A DNA stretch of 63,051 nt from CAZVPF01 sp964628195 (GTDB taxonomy: Bacteria > Planctomycetota > Phycisphaerae > Sedimentisphaerales > Anaerohalosphaeraceae). Under the pieces are notes generated by a model, which worked only from the letters and a program-made list of their open reading frames with translations, did not search any database and was not told the origin of the DNA. The translations under genes were made by a program, and so were the position numbers. Positions 8,438 to 15,943 of this stretch are shown piece by piece. The stretch covers positions 1 to 63,051 of the forward strand of contig CAZVPF010000019.1 in the NCBI GenBank assembly GCA_964628195.1. Direction: 5' to 3'. Position 1 is the stretch's first letter, and every line of letters begins with the position of its first letter.

Positions 8438-10153
8438 TTACCTGAGCATTTTGTAAGCGTTCTCACCGCCGTTAATTATATGAATAAGCGGCTGGGGCCT
8501 GTCGACACCTTCCACGAAGCTCGGCCTTGCCGCCCAGGGTGTCGCAGAGATAACGCCCGTCAGATCCATCCAGTGCTGGAGCCTTGCGACAGGCAGGTCC
8601 CATGTCATGTGGAAGTGGTTTGCAGGTGCGTACTGCTTGTATTCGGCCATAGTCGCGTATTTCGGCACGACAAACGTATGCGGCCAGCTCCATGTCGTAA
8701 GGTTGACCATCTTCTGGCCCAGCTTTTCGGGTACCTGCGTTGTGCAGGCTTCGTCCCAGATCAGCGAGAACTTGTCGTTCATCGCCGAATATGCCATTCG
8801 AGAAGCGATACCCTCGATGCCGGCGGGTGTCATAAACGTAACGGAATTTCCACCGCCCGGGAAATAGCCAGCGTCTGCCAGCGGCATGGATACCTTTTTC
8901 ATAAGCTGCGCGGCACTTGTGCCGGGTTTGCCCGCCCAGTTGAACGAAGCCGAACCGGAGTTGTTTCCGTCGACCAGGCCCTTTTCGAGCCAGTCGGCCT
9001 TTTTGGGCAGCGTTATTTTGCTCTTTTTCGCAAGCTCCCTGATTTCCCATGCTTCCCAGACCTTTCGGAAGTCCATGAACAGCGGCGGGTTTCCGCCGGA
9101 AAGCCACGTTGTAAAGAGCATTGTCAAAAGCCCCTGCACGTCCGCCTCGGTCGCGTAAGGGCAAGGTGCCTTTTCGCCGTTATGGTCGAAGGTGGAGTTG
9201 AAAAGCGATTCCATGACATCTGCCACAGGCAATGGCAAGCCTCGCATATCCGAGCCCCACTCGAGCTGCGACATGAAACCGCCGCCTACGGCGTTTAGAT
9301 CCTGCATTATATCACGAACGATAAGGTACATTGCAAGCGACTGGTTGAAACGCTCGGAATCGTCTTCGTCCTTTATTTCGAGACGTTTGCCGACATTTTT
9401 ATCTACCCAGCTGCGCAGCTCGGCAAGTTCCTTTTTATTATAAGCGTCCTTGGTCAGCATGTCGGACAGCAGCTTCATATCGAGCCTTGTTATCTCAAGG
9501 CCGAACGTGTTTCTTGTCGCAATAATGTGAGCAAGCGCAGTCTCCATTCCCATCGAATCGTGCCCGAAGATGACCACTCTTCTGCCCTTTAGGGCAACAG
9601 AGGTAACGGCCGAGTAGCACCAGTCGATAAGGTTCTTGGCCGTTGCCGCACTCATTTTCGGATTAATACCGGTGTCGGGCCAGTTGCCGACGTTAAGAGC
9701 GACCATCTTGCCGTACTGGCTGATCGCACCGTGAAGAGCGTGAGCGTAAACAACGCCGGGCTTGGGCCCGCTGTTGCCGCAGGTGATGTTGAAAGGCGTG
9801 TCTTTGGGGAACTGCTGAAGCAGGCTTATCGCCGTAAGCTGCGGGAACGCCCAAGTGTCCGGTGCGCAAATGATGATATCAACGCCCGCTTTTTTGAATT
9901 GCTCGGCGACAATGTCGGCCTGGGCCTCGCCGTCGACCAGCATATCTGAATAAACGACATCGACGGGGGTCCTGTCGGGCATCAACACATTGCCCGATAT
10001 GGTTTCGGCGGTCATTTTTACGATATTCTGGGCCCTTTGGCGGGATTGTTCATCTATACGCGGGTCACAAGGCGAGAAAACACCGATAACCGGCACATGC
10101 GAGGTTGCTTTTTTTATCTGTTTCAATAATACTGGTCCGTTCTGTTTTGCCAT
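8438..10153 (-). CDS. fucI: L-fucose isomerase
   Basis: 571-residue enzyme converting L-fucose to L-fuculose, Mn-dependent, first committed step of fucose catabolism. Putative metal ligands occur in the expected places: E336 (YATEAD), D361 (FMDFRK) and H513 (NHFHM), matching the E. coli FucI ligands Glu337, Asp361 and His528. Length compares with 591 in E. coli. A strong AAAGGAGAT Shine-Dalgarno is upstream. Fuculokinase and fuculose-phosphate aldolase are not in the window. Planctomycetes commonly degrade fucose-rich algal polysaccharides, which fits, but that is inference. Confidence 0.95.
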   Translation of the reverse strand: MAKQNGPVLLKQIKKATSHVPVIGVFSPCDPRIDEQSRQRAQNIVKMTAETISGNVLMPDRTPVDVVYSDMLVDGEAQADIVAEQFKKAGVDIIICAPDTWAFPQLTAISLLQQFPKDTPFNITCGNSGPKPGVVYAHALHGAISQYGKMVALNVGNWPDTGINPKMSAATAKNLIDWCYSAVTSVALKGRRVVIFGHDSMGMETALAHIIATRNTFGLEITRLDMKLLSDMLTKDAYNKKELAELRSWVDKNVGKRLEIKDEDDSERFNQSLAMYLIVRDIMQDLNAVGGGFMSQLEWGSDMRGLPLPVADVMESLFNSTFDHNGEKAPCPYATEADVQGLLTMLFTTWLSGGNPPLFMDFRKVWEAWEIRELAKKSKITLPKKADWLEKGLVDGNNSGSASFNWAGKPGTSAAQLMKKVSMPLADAGYFPGGGNSVTFMTPAGIEGIASRMAYSAMNDKFSLIWDEACTTQVPEKLGQKMVNLTTWSWPHTFVVPKYATMAEYKQYAPANHFHMTWDLPVARLQHWMDLTGVISATPWAARPSFVEGVDRPQPLIHIINGGENAYKMLR

Positions 10154-10488
10154 TTTTTTATCTCCTTTTTCAACTTTATCGGGCCGGGCCCTAAGGCAGG
10201 CCCTTATATAATTTTATTCGCCGCACAGCATAGCAGAGCCGGGCAAAAATGCAAGCATATACCGACAAGTTCCTGAAAAACACGTTTTGAGGCCTTTTTG
10301 GCGGCAAATCAGGGCAAATCAGCAATGTTCAAAACTGTGATGTATTTATAGGTCTTTTTGATTAAGACGGTCTTTTTTGATGTCGATATAGTACCACAGG
10401 CATTTGAACGTCACCCGGGGTTTACAATTTCTTATCATCATTGACGCACATGAGAATTAAAATAACTTGAATAAGTCTGGAGTTGAAA
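10154..10488. other. Divergent intergenic region fucI / CBS protein
   Basis: Leader side of fucI has a GC-rich stem-loop (GGGCC...GGCCC, about 10180-10204) just upstream of its Shine-Dalgarno, possibly regulatory. The rest is AT-rich with no gene, no clear promoter and no recognisable riboswitch. Confidence 0.45.
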
Positions 10489-11340
10489 ATGAGCGCAGGA
10501 ACCCTTAGTAAAGACGTAAAGGACATCGCGGAACTTAAGGCACAGGACATCATGCGAAGTGCGTCGGTGACCATAGCAGGGGACACGAATATATACGACG
10601 CAATCGAGGCCATGGTTAAACACAATATAACCGGCCTGCCGGTGCTGGACAAAAAGGGGTTTCTTGACGGCATAATATCTGAAAAGGATGTGCTGCGTCT
10701 CCTTTATGACTGCGAAACCGCCGAAGCGGACATGGTAAGTGACTACATGACACGGAATGTGGTCAGTTTTTCGGGCCAGGCGGGAATAGATGAAATCTGC
10801 GAATGCTTCCTGCGCAACAATTTCAGGAGGGTTGCGATAGTCGAGAACGGCAGGCTCCGGGGTCTTATCAGCCGGAGAAATATCATCTCAGCATGCAGGG
10901 ATATTTATGAACAGCAGCACCCGGAGCTGTTCGGTCCGAAAAGGAAAAAGTTCACCGCACGGGAAGTGATGAAGTTCGGGCTGGTCACAGTCTGGGAGCA
11001 CAGCCCGATATACGAAGTTATCAGCAAGATAGTCGAGTTCAAGATAACCGGCCTGCCGGTCGTCAATACCGACATGACCCTTGCAGGGGTGATCTCGGAA
11101 AAGGACGTCCTGCGGATCGCCTGCGACCTTGAAAACCGCAACGGTCAGGTAAGGGACTTTATGACAAGCAAAGTTGTAACCTTCGGACCGGACGAGAGCC
11201 TTGTGGATATTTGCGACTGCCTGATAAACAACCACTTCAGACGGGTTATAATCGTCGACGAAGACAACCGACTTGCCGGGATTATCAGCAGGCGGGATAT
11301 AATAGCTTATATTTTGAAACGACGGCAAGGGCATAAGTAG
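10489..11340 (+). CDS. Protein of four CBS domains
   Basis: 283-residue soluble protein built almost entirely of four CBS domains, forming two Bateman modules (about residues 15-140 and 155-280). Each repeat begins with an AxDIM/AREVM-like segment and contains the ITGLPV...GIISEKDVLR or FRRV.I...L.GIISRRDII signature. The two halves are clearly internal duplicates. CBS pairs usually bind adenine nucleotides (AMP, ATP, SAM); no fused effector domain is present, so it probably acts as a regulatory partner. ATG 10489 with GGAG upstream is preferred over the TTG at 10483. Confidence 0.9.
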   Translation: MSAGTLSKDVKDIAELKAQDIMRSASVTIAGDTNIYDAIEAMVKHNITGLPVLDKKGFLDGIISEKDVLRLLYDCETAEADMVSDYMTRNVVSFSGQAGIDEICECFLRNNFRRVAIVENGRLRGLISRRNIISACRDIYEQQHPELFGPKRKKFTAREVMKFGLVTVWEHSPIYEVISKIVEFKITGLPVVNTDMTLAGVISEKDVLRIACDLENRNGQVRDFMTSKVVTFGPDESLVDICDCLINNHFRRVIIVDEDNRLAGIISRRDIIAYILKRRQGHK

Positions 11341-11583
11341 TGCAAAAATCTCAAAAACCAGTCGGTCTCCCGGAAAAAATTTCCTGCAGGATATAAAAAA
11401 TTATACTTTTTATCCTCCTGCCACAAAACATACCCCCCTTATCAATACTGTTATAAGTGTTTATGAGACCTTGACTTTGCGCATGTAAAAAGTTTAATTA
11501 TTCGCTCATTTCCCGCTGGCATTTAAGTCCATATATCTTATAATAGCGACAACTGTTATAAGCTAAAAGATCAAGGTTTAACG
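11341..11583. other. Intergenic region with promoter elements
   Basis: Contains TTGACT (11471-11476), 17 nt, TTAATT (11494-11499), and further on a perfect TATAAT at 11539-11544, about 40 nt before the next small gene. Confidence 0.4.
11517..11544 (+). promoter_or_regulatory. Candidate promoter of the 48-residue gene
   Basis: Perfect -10 TATAAT (11539-11544) with a weak -35 TGGCAT (11517-11522) 16 nt upstream. Predicted transcript starts near 11551, giving a leader of about 33 nt. Confidence 0.45.
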
Positions 11584-11730
11584 ATGGAAAAGAAACTGAA
11601 CAATTACAGAATGGCCGAAAGGCAAGTAAAGGCAGTCGAGGCCCGAAAGAAGTCCTCCGAGAAAAAGGTGGTCAACAAGGCTCTCGAGACTGCTATGGGG
11701 TTGATCCTCGACCTCAAAAACGGCGAATGA
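11584..11730 (+). CDS. Small basic protein of 48 residues, unknown
   Basis: ATG at 11584, stop TGA at 11728. The product is highly charged and probably mostly alpha-helical: MEKKLNNYRMAERQVKAV, then ARKKSSEKKVVNKALE, ending AMGLILDLKNGE. No signal peptide, membrane segment or zinc motif. Reasons to think it is real: a perfect TATAAT box 40 nt upstream, an AAGG-type weak ribosome-binding site, normal codon use and a strong private terminator at 11762-11793. The transcript could instead be a small RNA. No family recognised. Confidence 0.6.
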   Translation: MEKKLNNYRMAERQVKAVEARKKSSEKKVVNKALETAMGLILDLKNGE

Positions 11731-11761
11731 CAGCTTCAGCAGAACCATGCAAATTCGTGAC

Positions 11762-11793
11762 AAGCGGCCCTGTCGCAATGGGCCGCTTTTTTT
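11762..11793 (+). terminator. Strong rho-independent terminator
   Basis: Perfect 9-bp stem AAGCGGCCC / GGGCCGCTT, loop TGTCGCAAT, followed by a T tract to 11793; 31 nt after the stop of the small gene. Confidence 0.93.
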
Positions 11794-11816
11794 ATGCGCA
11801 ATCGCAATTCAGATAC

Positions 11817-11850
11817 AAAAAAAGCCCCCGCTTTTGAGGACGGGAGCTTT
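11817..11850 (-). terminator. Rho-independent terminator of minus-strand PEP-CTERM gene
   Basis: Stem AAAGC.CCCG / CGGG.GCTTT (11821-11850); on the minus strand it ends in a T run (plus A run 11817-11823). Confidence 0.82.
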
Positions 11851-11877
11851 ATAGATTTTGAAAGTCATTTCTTTACA

Positions 11878-12567
11878 TTATTTGCGACGCCTCAGTGAAG
11901 AGAGCATAGCGCCGAAACCAAAAATTGCCATTGTAGCCGGTTCCGGGATCGGGTTTTCAACATTGCCGACAACAAATTGAGCTTTGTTGCTTTCCTGGCT
12001 GGAAGCATAACCGTTAAGTGTGAGCTTACCTGAGAGGGTGAAATCCTGATCAAAGTTACCGTATATGCTCCAGTCATTCCAGCCTGTGATGTTCATGTAA
12101 TCACCCAGTGCTTCCGTGCCGCCTGCAGTGACCATTTGCAGGTCGGTAACCGACAGCGAGGTGCCGGATGTCCTGGCGACGAGGGTCATCTGGATGTAAT
12201 TGAGAGGCAATGCCGGGTTGATCGCATAGCTGAGCGTGTACTGCTCGGCAGCGCCGGAAGCAGTGGTAACCTTCGATGAAATAACGCCCGTTGCCGAGTC
12301 ATAGCTCATCTCGAACAGGTTGATCTCGCTGCTTCCAAAACCCCATTCGTCATTATATACCCAGTCGTTTTCGACCCTGGCGCCGCCGCCGAGGTCTGAG
12401 CCGAGATACACCTCTCCGCCGTTATTGTTGAGCCTGAATTCTCTGAGCCTCATGCCGCCATAGTTATCGGCAGTCGGGTCCCATCCGCTTACAACAGTTG
12501 CAGCCAATGCCTGTCCGCAAAGTGCGATTACAGACAAAACGATTGTGATAGTTACTAACCTTTTCAT
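11878..12567 (-). CDS. PEP-CTERM sorting domain protein
   Basis: 229-residue exported protein. Signal peptide residues 1-22 (MKRLVTITIVLSVIALCGQALA). The body is a single beta-rich domain without recognised catalytic motif. The tail IPEPATMAIFGFGAMLSSL followed by RRRK is a PEP-CTERM anchor. It stands alone with its own terminator, away from the large array at 36-41 kb, and its body is not obviously similar to array members. A surface or matrix role is inferred from the tail only. Confidence 0.85.
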   Translation of the reverse strand: MKRLVTITIVLSVIALCGQALAATVVSGWDPTADNYGGMRLREFRLNNNGGEVYLGSDLGGGARVENDWVYNDEWGFGSSEINLFEMSYDSATGVISSKVTTASGAAEQYTLSYAINPALPLNYIQMTLVARTSGTSLSVTDLQMVTAGGTEALGDYMNITGWNDWSIYGNFDQDFTLSGKLTLNGYASSQESNKAQFVVGNVENPIPEPATMAIFGFGAMLSSLRRRK

Positions 12568-12845
12568 TTCTTTTCTCCAAAGCCAAATTCAAATTTACAT
12601 TCATAATTCTGTTTATGGGGAAAATTCAACAAACCGGCCTGTTCGGTCCGGATGCCCTGCCCCCATTTAATTGTCTTATGATTATAGTTTTTTCAGGGGA
12701 TACAGTTCAATAGTTTGGCGATGGGAAATACAATATACTTGGAAAAAAGCGTTTCAGTTGTAACGATTGTAGGGGCTGTTCTTATTGAAATTATTCGTTT
12801 GGGTAAAGGGCTTTTATTATCGGGCCAAGCTTTTTGCCTTGGCTG
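12568..12845. other. Intergenic region, no supported gene
   Basis: AT-rich spacer. An open frame on the plus strand (12715-12951) lacks a ribosome-binding site and runs antisense into the zinc-finger gene. No terminator for the operon to the right is evident here. Confidence 0.45.
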
Positions 12846-13622
12846 TTATTTTTTTATTTCAGGGATGTTTTTTCGTGACCTTGATGAGGATATATCAGCC
12901 TGGCCCTGGTTAACGAGCGATGCGGCTGTTATAAATTTTGCTGCTGACTGAATGAACGAGGGCGAAGTAAGCCCCGGGGGGGGGGCAGGTAAATTACCAT
13001 TGTCTCTTTTTAGCCTGCCTGACCCTGCGCATTTGGCGCAGATGGTAACTCCATGTCCTCGGCAGTTCGTGCATGTGTAGGATTCCCCGGGCTGCTGGTC
13101 GCGCGTTCTTTGCTGCCTCTCTCCTACCTTGCCAGTACCCTTGCAGACAGTGCATATCTTGTAACCGCTGCCGTCACAAGCGTCGCAGAACTCGTCAAGC
13201 AGGTTCGGTTTCACATCGGCCTTGCTGTATGGTTTAAGCAGCTCAAGCACATATTCAATAGAAAAAGGCAGAGCTCCGCGAGCGAAATCGACCGCGTAAG
13301 CGTTGTTATTGGCAGAAGCGATTTTTTCATAAGCAGCAAAATAATGCTCAGATAAAATGTACGAGAAACCGATGACAAGCTCCGACAGAGCCCGGTGGTT
13401 ATTTTTCTCTATTTCCTCTTTCAGGTCTTTAAGTTCAATCGCGGTGTCAAGAGTAAATGCCGCAGGGTCGCCAAGAAGCGTGTTTTCCGTTTCTTCTATG
13501 TTTTGTCTTATAGTTTCGAGCCCGGAGTCTTCTGCGGCCCGGGCTAAATGCAGGGCATCGGCCGCTGTTAAAAAGGCCAGGAAGGCTGATAATCCAAAAA
13601 ATATAACGTGTATGTTTTTCAT
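12846..13622 (-). CDS. Exported protein with DnaJ-type zinc-finger repeats, no J domain
   Basis: 258 residues. N-terminal signal peptide (about 1-24), helical middle, then four CxxCxGxG-type motifs: C146/C149, C157/C160, C184/C187 and C195/C198. This is the arrangement of the cysteine-rich zinc domain of DnaJ, which binds two zinc ions, but the J domain, the Gly/Phe linker and the substrate domains are missing. A J-like domain is encoded in the next gene upstream, 8 nt away. Last gene of the VWA-ExbB-ExbD operon. Near the C-terminus the coding strand has a run of ten C (12976-12985). Exported location is inferred; zinc binding is likely from the motif. Confidence 0.8.
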   Translation of the reverse strand: MKNIHVIFFGLSAFLAFLTAADALHLARAAEDSGLETIRQNIEETENTLLGDPAAFTLDTAIELKDLKEEIEKNNHRALSELVIGFSYILSEHYFAAYEKIASANNNAYAVDFARGALPFSIEYVLELLKPYSKADVKPNLLDEFCDACDGSGYKICTVCKGTGKVGERQQRTRDQQPGESYTCTNCRGHGVTICAKCAGSGRLKRDNGNLPAPPPGLTSPSFIQSAAKFITAASLVNQGQADISSSRSRKNIPEIKK

Positions 13623-13630
13623 ATCGGTTC

Positions 13631-15943
13631 TCAGAATTTATTGTGCTGCTTTAACAACAGGTCGAGCAGCTTGAGTTTGTAACAGGCCCATGTTCTAAGC
13701 TCAGCCATTGCGCCAGGAGCGTTTTCGAGTTCGTTTTCCATAGACTGATAAAGTTTTCGTATCGCAAATTCATAGCCACGGTCGATATCGTTTTCGGTGA
13801 TTATTATTTCGAGCATGAGAGCACTTTGCCGCATGTTTACAGCAAGCTTTTCAAAAGGCGTATCCGACGCTGCAAGCAGTACCTGCCCTTCGAGCTGGAC
13901 AATATCGGCGGTGACGGCAAATTTGCCGAGATTCGGATGCGTCCTAACAAGCCTTGCATACTGATCAGAAAGCTCCTCGACCGCGGTCTGTAAATCTTCG
14001 AAAGATTCCGGGGTGCCGTAAATATCACCTTCGGCAAGGGACGGTGCCGCAGCTTTCCTGCCGTTTGCCGGCCAGTGGTATGAGCCAAGCCCCGCCGCCG
14101 CTGAGTTTATATAATATGCCCCTGCTGCGGACAGTTTACAAAAGTCAATATACTTTGCAGCAACCTGTGCGGCGCCTTCGGCATAGTCGCTGTTTTGGCG
14201 TATTGAAGGTGCAACTCCGGTTACCGCTGCCAGCCACCACCGGCCCGCGGCGGCCCGTTGTTCGGGCTTGTGCCTGATGGGCAATACCCCCGCATCTTCC
14301 GGTGTGATGCCTGTCATACGTATAAGCGTCATTACAGCCTGGTGAGCCTTGAAAGCGTCTTTCGTCGAAGAAACAACATCCACAATATCGCGAAGCGTTG
14401 AATGGGAAGGGTTATTCTCCAACGCCGAAAGAATCTGATATGTCATTGTTCGCGAAGATGTCCTGCCGGCATCTTTCTTAAGCTCATCGACCAGCAAGTC
14501 AGCTCCTGCCCCTGCTCCTTCAATAGCGAGCAGGTCGACCGCTGCAAAACGCATAACAAGCTGCTCGGAATAAAGCTGCTCGCGAAGTTCGTCAAGCTCG
14601 GTCTCGCTCAACACGGGACCTTGTTCATATAACTCGAACTCATCGACGGGCAGATCAACTGCTGCTGTTAAGTCTCTTACTATGTCGGCAGAGCCGATGA
14701 GGGACTCAAAACGCTCCTTAAAAGGATTCTCGGAACCTGTGAAACGCGCAACCCTGTCCGCACATCCGACCAGTGTCGTCACCACGTCGGCAAGGAGCCT
14801 GTGGATATCATCACCGTGATAATACACCGCAACAAGCCTGTCGGCATTGGTGACAGGTAACGAAATTTCAGGAACGGGATTGATTGTTTTGAGCTTTTCA
14901 TTCGCCGTTTCAAGTGTCTCGTAGTCGGGCTGGTCGTCGTCCTCGAACTGCTGGAGCGCGAGATCGGGGGCTGTCTTGTCCTTTTCAAACTTTTCCGGTC
15001 TGTGGCCGCGGGGCTTTGACAGGAGTATAACAAGCGTAAGGACAATTACCGACAAGACCGGCACACCGTAGTTAACAAGCCGATCGACAGGCAGACCGGC
15101 CAGGTCAAAGCCTTTCATTTTTCTTTTACGCTTCTGGGGTTTAGTCGCAGTTACCTGTTCCGGCAGGTATTCTCGGTTCGCTTGCTGCTCTGCAGGCTGT
15201 TCATCGTCAACAACCGCTCCGAAAGCCTGGCTGTCATTCGGGCCAGCCGATTGTTTATCCGCTTTGTTCCTGCGTTTAAGCATTGCCTGGTTAAGCTGTG
15301 ATTTTATTTTCTCCTTTGCCGCCTGGTGACTTATTGAAAGGCGTGAAGCCAGGTTGTAAAGGTTTTGCTCGTCTTGCTTGTCAAGCGTTCCGCGCTGGAC
15401 GGCAAGCTCGACGGCTCCTGCAAAAAATTCTACGTCCTCGGGGGAGGCCGATTCAAGCGAGATCGTTACCGGCTCGGGTATTCGATATATTATCTGCTCG
15501 ACTGCGTCGCTGGCCACTCCCGCCGCGACAAGGCGGTCGGTTAGGAGCTGTTTGCCGGCCTTGTCCAGCGTGCCGTCTTTCCGGACCGATTCACGGATGA
15601 TGCTGCGAACCTTATTCAGCTGCCGCTTTTTCGCTTCGGGGTCCTGTTTGCGGCGGGTCTTTTCTTTCTCCAAAAGCTGTTTGTTGTAACTGCGCCGCTT
15701 CTGGGGGTCCCGCAGAGTCTCCGCCGCCGGTTCGAGTTGTTCTTTCTCGAACCGTATCACAAGGGGTATAAACTGCGGGCCGGGCACGTTCTGGCGCAAA
15801 AGCTGTTTTTTCTTCAGCAGTGCAGCGTGGATCTTTTCAGGTTCACATTCTTTCGGGTGCACACCAAGTATGTGGTAATAGGTGGGCTCTATTACGTGCT
15901 CGGCAACGCCCAGTATCCTGTAAAAGCTGTCCCAGTGGTTCAC
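13631..15943 (-). CDS. J-like domain membrane protein of ExbB/ExbD operon
   Basis: 770-residue protein. Residues 22-90 (YYHILGVHP ... LRDPQKRRSYNKQL) have the outline of a J domain, but the HPD tripeptide needed to stimulate DnaK is absent, so it is unlikely to be a classical co-chaperone. Residues 95-280 are charged and helical, one TM segment lies at about 291-309, and the long C-terminal part (310-770) is predicted extracytoplasmic, helical, with stretches reminiscent of HEAT-like repeats (ALENNPSHSTLRDIVDVV). It overlaps the upstream TPR gene by 4 nt. Similar J-like membrane proteins are common in planctomycetes. Function unknown. Confidence 0.7.
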   Translation of the reverse strand: MNHWDSFYRILGVAEHVIEPTYYHILGVHPKECEPEKIHAALLKKKQLLRQNVPGPQFIPLVIRFEKEQLEPAAETLRDPQKRRSYNKQLLEKEKTRRKQDPEAKKRQLNKVRSIIRESVRKDGTLDKAGKQLLTDRLVAAGVASDAVEQIIYRIPEPVTISLESASPEDVEFFAGAVELAVQRGTLDKQDEQNLYNLASRLSISHQAAKEKIKSQLNQAMLKRRNKADKQSAGPNDSQAFGAVVDDEQPAEQQANREYLPEQVTATKPQKRKRKMKGFDLAGLPVDRLVNYGVPVLSVIVLTLVILLSKPRGHRPEKFEKDKTAPDLALQQFEDDDQPDYETLETANEKLKTINPVPEISLPVTNADRLVAVYYHGDDIHRLLADVVTTLVGCADRVARFTGSENPFKERFESLIGSADIVRDLTAAVDLPVDEFELYEQGPVLSETELDELREQLYSEQLVMRFAAVDLLAIEGAGAGADLLVDELKKDAGRTSSRTMTYQILSALENNPSHSTLRDIVDVVSSTKDAFKAHQAVMTLIRMTGITPEDAGVLPIRHKPEQRAAAGRWWLAAVTGVAPSIRQNSDYAEGAAQVAAKYIDFCKLSAAGAYYINSAAAGLGSYHWPANGRKAAAPSLAEGDIYGTPESFEDLQTAVEELSDQYARLVRTHPNLGKFAVTADIVQLEGQVLLAASDTPFEKLAVNMRQSALMLEIIITENDIDRGYEFAIRKLYQSMENELENAPGAMAELRTWACYKLKLLDLLLKQHNKF

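Noticed and set aside
8363..9298. Long plus-strand frame of 311 codons opposite fucI
   Set aside because: Lies fully antisense to a well-conserved enzyme; the GC-rich third positions of fucI create it.
12715..12951. 78-codon frame, plus strand
   Set aside because: No ribosome-binding site, antisense to the zinc-finger gene at its end, no conserved features.
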